Positions 6,748 to 8,724 of a DNA stretch of 8,724 bases are shown in pieces. Below the pieces are notes generated by a model. The model was not told the DNA's origin. It did no database searches and saw nothing but the letters and a program-made list of their open reading frames with translations. Origin of the DNA: an uncultured Mucispirillum sp. (GTDB taxonomy: Bacteria > Chrysiogenota > Deferribacteres > Deferribacterales > Mucispirillaceae); assembly GCA_910586745.1 (NCBI GenBank), contig CAJUJZ010000095.1:1-8724 (forward strand). Reading direction: 5' to 3'. Both the position numbers and the translations under genes were made by a program. The stretch's first letter is position 1. Every line of letters starts with the position of its first letter.

Positions 6748-7416
6748 TTACGGCTCTATATCTTCTTCCTTAATAATATCTTTATCGTTTGTTACTTCGT
6801 GATATACAGTATATGTACTCCAGTTGTATTTAACTCTGTCTATCATATATCTATTTAAAAAATCAAAAGATGCTTTATTTTGATTATCAGCATCTTTTAA
6901 ATCATTAGGAATAATATTTCCTGCAGGGATAGAAAGAGTTAAATATTTAAGCTTCTGCTCATATCCTGCAGACTGTAATTGTTCATCTTTGTTTTTTGCT
7001 CTTTCTGCATGCCATTTTTCTTCTAATGATTTATTATAAAGCTCTCTTTCTTTGATTAATGCATCAGATTTATTTACAAAGCCAGCATATTGAGAAGGTG
7101 TGAGTATTTCATCTAAATCAAATTTAAAATTACTGTATAATGTTCTGCGTTTTGCCATAAACATATCTCTTTCTGCAGTATATTTTAATACATACTTAGC
7201 AGAAAGTTTATCAAGAGCCGCCTTCTGGTCAGGTGTAAGCCCTGCATTTTTTAAAAGATGAGTATTATATATCCGCTCAGATAATACATTAATAGAATAA
7301 GGGTTGCCCTCTACTTTATTAAATATAACAGGCATAATAGCAGCACCAGTTAATGCACCAAGGAAAAAGATAGTCAGGAATGCAAATATAAATTTAATAG
7401 ATTTTTTCACTGCCAT
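6748..7416 (-). CDS. Membrane-anchored LTxxQ-type (CpxP/Spy/CnrX-like) envelope protein
   Basis: 222 residues. A basic N-terminus and one hydrophobic segment (about 8-31) act as signal anchor; the rest should lie outside the cytoplasmic membrane. It is helical and highly charged. Two LTPxQ motifs, LTPDQ (60-64) and LTPSQ (105-109), are 45 residues apart. This pairing is the hallmark of the CpxP/Spy/ZraP/CnrX group of periplasmic stress and metal sensors and chaperones. There is no Cys and only three scattered His (53, 136, 206), so metal binding is not evident. The unusual C-terminal part (150-222) matches nothing I know. Third gene of the ECF sigma operon: its ATG directly follows the anti-sigma TAA (TAAATG), with only a distant GGGG 12 nt upstream, so translational coupling is likely. 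By analogy with CnrHYX it may control the anti-sigma factor; this is inferred. Confidence 0.72.
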   Translation of the reverse strand: MAVKKSIKFIFAFLTIFFLGALTGAAIMPVIFNKVEGNPYSINVLSERIYNTHLLKNAGLTPDQKAALDKLSAKYVLKYTAERDMFMAKRRTLYSNFKFDLDEILTPSQYAGFVNKSDALIKERELYNKSLEEKWHAERAKNKDEQLQSAGYEQKLKYLTLSIPAGNIIPNDLKDADNQNKASFDFLNRYMIDRVKYNWSTYTVYHEVTNDKDIIKEEDIEP

Positions 7417-7956
7417 TTATCTATACAACCCCGTATTAAAATAATCTGTCACCATAAACTCTGCCATTGCAGGGTCATAGTTTGAAAATAGATTTAGTGC
7501 TAATAAAACAGCTGCTGCTGCCACAATAGCTGAGCCTATGAAGAATTTTCTATATACTTTCTCAAAGGAAATAATATTATCATCCTGAGATGCCTTATCA
7601 ATTTTTGCCATTACATTATCAGTAAACTCTGCTGATGGCTCTATAACAGGCTGTTTAGCAAGCAGATTTAATATATCATCAATATTTTCTTCATTATATT
7701 TAAAATTCTGCTCTGCTTTAATTCTTGCCATTACATTGTTTGTAAAATTATCGCTTGGTTTTACTTCCTCTGCAAAAGAAAGATATTCAAGCATATCATC
7801 TGTTTCATCCACTTTTATAATATCATCATCAAAACTACTGTCTTTTTTTATACGCTGCATAACACTGAAAGTAAAATCAGATTTTGGAGATATTTCTTTA
7901 TCTTTTAATGATTTTAATATATTTTCCATATTTTTTTCAGTATATTTTTCTTTCAT
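7417..7956 (-). CDS. Membrane-bound anti-sigma factor with three repeated putative sigma-binding modules
   Basis: 179 residues. The first 130 or so are cytoplasmic and acidic, one membrane segment spans about 138-157, and only about 22 residues follow outside. This is the usual topology of an ECF anti-sigma factor. There is no Cys and no His, so the zinc-binding anti-sigma (ZAS) motif is absent. The cytoplasmic part holds three modules, around residues 10-39, 53-82 and 93-122. Each has an I/M-L-x-x-L helix followed by a block like P-S-x-x-F-T-x-x-V-M-x-x-I, with Phe at 28, 71 and 111. A single block of this type near the N-terminus is common in anti-sigma-like proteins; three are unusual. ATG 7956 overlaps the sigma stop codon (ATGA) and has GGGG 6 nt upstream (7963-7966). 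Assignment rests on topology and position, not on a clear domain match. Confidence 0.78.
   Translation of the reverse strand: MKEKYTEKNMENILKSLKDKEISPKSDFTFSVMQRIKKDSSFDDDIIKVDETDDMLEYLSFAEEVKPSDNFTNNVMARIKAEQNFKYNEENIDDILNLLAKQPVIEPSAEFTDNVMAKIDKASQDDNIISFEKVYRKFFIGSAIVAAAAVLLALNLFSNYDPAMAEFMVTDYFNTGLYR
7591..7929 (-). repeat. Three in-frame repeats within the anti-sigma gene
   Basis: Three coding repeats on the minus strand cover about 7929-7840, 7800-7711 and 7680-7591. Repeats 2 and 3 still share DNA: TTGCCATTACATT (+ strand) occurs at 7725-7737 and 7605-7617, exactly 120 bp (40 codons) apart. Repeat 1 is more diverged, with F-T-F-S-V-M-Q-R-I in the core. This points to stepwise internal duplication. 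Confidence 0.7.
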
Positions 7957-8528
7957 AGGATACCCCGCTGCATCATAGTGTTAAGTATATCTGAGAGTTT
8001 TTTTCTGGCACGAAAGGCTGTTACTTTTACATTTGATTCTGTCATACCAGTAATTATGGCAATTTCTGCAACACTTCTTTCTTCTGCATACATCATAGAA
8101 ATAATTGTTCTTTCAACAGGTTTTAAGTGTTCCATAGCTTTCATCAGCATTTTATATTTTTCATCACCTAAAATATTTGTTTCAGGTGTTCTGTAATCTA
8201 TACCAAGTTCAATAGTCTGCTCTGTTTCTTCATCAAAAGATGACATTGGCACATCTTTTTGTGCATATTTCTGACGCCAGAAATCTTTGCAGGTTCTTAT
8301 AGCAATAACTGTAAGCCAGTTAATAAATGGCGAATCATTTTTAAAGGTTTTAAGTGATTTATAGCTTTTAAAAAATATATCGTTTGCTACTTCTTCCACA
8401 TAATCTTGCGGAACATGCATAGAAACTATCTTAAAAACTTTATTTTTATATTTATCTATCAGTATGGCATACTTATCTGTATTACCGTCTAATACTTCCA
8501 AGATAATATCTATATCATTAATCTCCAC
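7953..8528 (-). CDS. ECF-type RNA polymerase sigma factor (sigma70 family)
   Basis: 191 residues, typical ECF size, with only the sigma2 and sigma4 domains. Sigma2 covers about residues 15-88, with the core/-10 binding stretch VANDIFFKSYKSL and the WLTVIAIRTCKDFWR helix. Sigma4 is about 130-178, with the helix-turn-helix S-V-A-E-I-A-x-x-T-G-M-T-E-S-N-V-K and the R-A-R-K-K-L recognition end. It would direct RNA polymerase to a small regulon, probably envelope stress genes. The start is GTG at 8528-8526, with AGAGGG 5 nt upstream; an ATG at 8530 is out of frame and stops after six codons. It is first in an operon with its anti-sigma factor (ATGA overlap) and the LTxxQ protein. An ECF-like promoter lies at 8564-8589, so autoregulation is likely. 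The ECF group was not determined. Confidence 0.92.
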   Translation of the reverse strand: MEINDIDIILEVLDGNTDKYAILIDKYKNKVFKIVSMHVPQDYVEEVANDIFFKSYKSLKTFKNDSPFINWLTVIAIRTCKDFWRQKYAQKDVPMSSFDEETEQTIELGIDYRTPETNILGDEKYKMLMKAMEHLKPVERTIISMMYAEERSVAEIAIITGMTESNVKVTAFRARKKLSDILNTMMQRGIL

Positions 8529-8533
8529 ATTAT

Positions 8534-8539
8534 CCCTCT
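8534..8539 (-). promoter_or_regulatory. Ribosome binding site for the ECF sigma gene, supporting a GTG start
   Basis: AGAGGG on the minus strand, 5 nt before GTG 8528. The overlapping out-of-frame ATG at 8530-8528 meets a TAG after six codons, so GTG is the productive start. Confidence 0.7.
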
Positions 8540-8563
8540 TAAAATTTACCTATCACTTTTAAA

Positions 8564-8589
8564 GACGCAGCAAAAAAAGAAAAGTTACA
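8564..8589 (-). promoter_or_regulatory. Candidate ECF-sigma-dependent autoregulatory promoter
   Basis: On the minus strand TGTAAC (8589-8584) is followed after 16 nt, including a run of seven T, by CGTC (8567-8564). This matches the general form of ECF promoters with an AAC-type -35 and a CGT-type -10, as for Bacillus subtilis sigma-X and sigma-W. Transcription would start near 8557, giving a leader of about 29 nt with AGAGGG. It lies in the 69-bp gap directly before the ECF sigma gene, where autoregulatory promoters are expected. No second copy was noticed in the window. Confidence 0.55.
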
Positions 8590-8597
8590 TATAAATT

Positions 8598-8724
8598 TTA
8601 TCTTTTAAGTAAATATTCCTGCCTTGCTCTTTTATAGCTTAGAGAGATAAGCTCTTTTAATACTTTTTCAAACATATCTTTTGATGGGCTTATGCATTGG
8701 ATAAAATATTCTTTACTTTTTAGT
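8598..8724 (-). CDS. 3' end of an unidentified gene
   Basis: On the minus strand a frame is open from the right edge (8723) to TAA at 8600-8598, giving 41 residues. The text is coding-like and helical, with MFEKVLKELISLSYKRARQEY followed by a basic end. It is too short to identify. It lies upstream of, and on the same strand as, the sigma gene, separated by 69 bp that carry the ECF-like promoter. It may or may not be transcribed into the operon. Confidence 0.55.
   Translation of the reverse strand, partial: LKSKEYFIQCISPSKDMFEKVLKELISLSYKRARQEYLLKR

Noticed and set aside
6748..7416. Metal-sensing (CnrX/ZraP-like) function for the LTxxQ protein
   Set aside because: No Cys and no clustered His or Met ligands; the LTPxQ motifs support the fold group but not metal binding.

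Overview
The window is strongly AT-rich, gene-dense bacterial chromosome. An ECF sigma factor with a membrane anti-sigma factor and a membrane-anchored LTxxQ-type protein suggests a cell with an extracytoplasmic envelope compartment, most likely a Gram-negative-type anaerobe. A low-GC lineage such as Mucispirillum/Deferribacterota or Brachyspira would fit the base composition, but this is a guess from style and not an identification. No tRNA, rRNA or CRISPR array was seen.

Layout, left to right. (1) The 3' part of a TPR-containing gene on the + strand (1-1392), open through the left edge. (2) A 269-bp non-coding gap (1393-1661). It looks like a miniature inverted-repeat element: imperfect inverted repeats at 1399-1413 and 1638-1653 are flanked by the direct repeat CTATTCA (1394-1400 and 1654-1660). 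Removing it would leave the two convergent genes 9 bp apart. (3) A minus-strand pair, cysK (cysteine synthase) then rnr (ribonuclease R), separated by 15 bp and probably co-transcribed from a sigma70-like promoter at 4776-4804. (4) A divergent intergenic region of about 265 bp. (5) A + strand gene (5014-6744) for an unrecognised polytopic membrane protein with a helical extramembrane domain and a long Gly/Ala-rich C-terminal segment. (6) A convergent, tightly packed minus-strand operon: ECF sigma factor, anti-sigma factor, LTxxQ envelope protein. Its genes are joined by an ATGA overlap and a TAAATG junction. (7) The last 41 codons of another minus-strand gene at the right edge.

The most coherent system is the ECF operon. 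A site TGTAAC-N16-CGTC (8564-8589), resembling ECF-type promoters such as those of Bacillus subtilis sigma-X/W, lies just upstream of the sigma gene and suggests autoregulation. The anti-sigma factor has no Cys or His, so it is not a zinc-binding (ZAS) type. Its cytoplasmic part carries three copies of a module ending in P-S-x-x-F-T-x-x-V-M-x-x-I, spaced 40-43 residues apart. The downstream protein has two LTPxQ motifs behind one membrane anchor, as in CpxP/Spy/CnrX-like proteins, and could be the periplasmic input to the pair. The repeated anti-sigma module and the MITE-like element are the two observations most worth following up.
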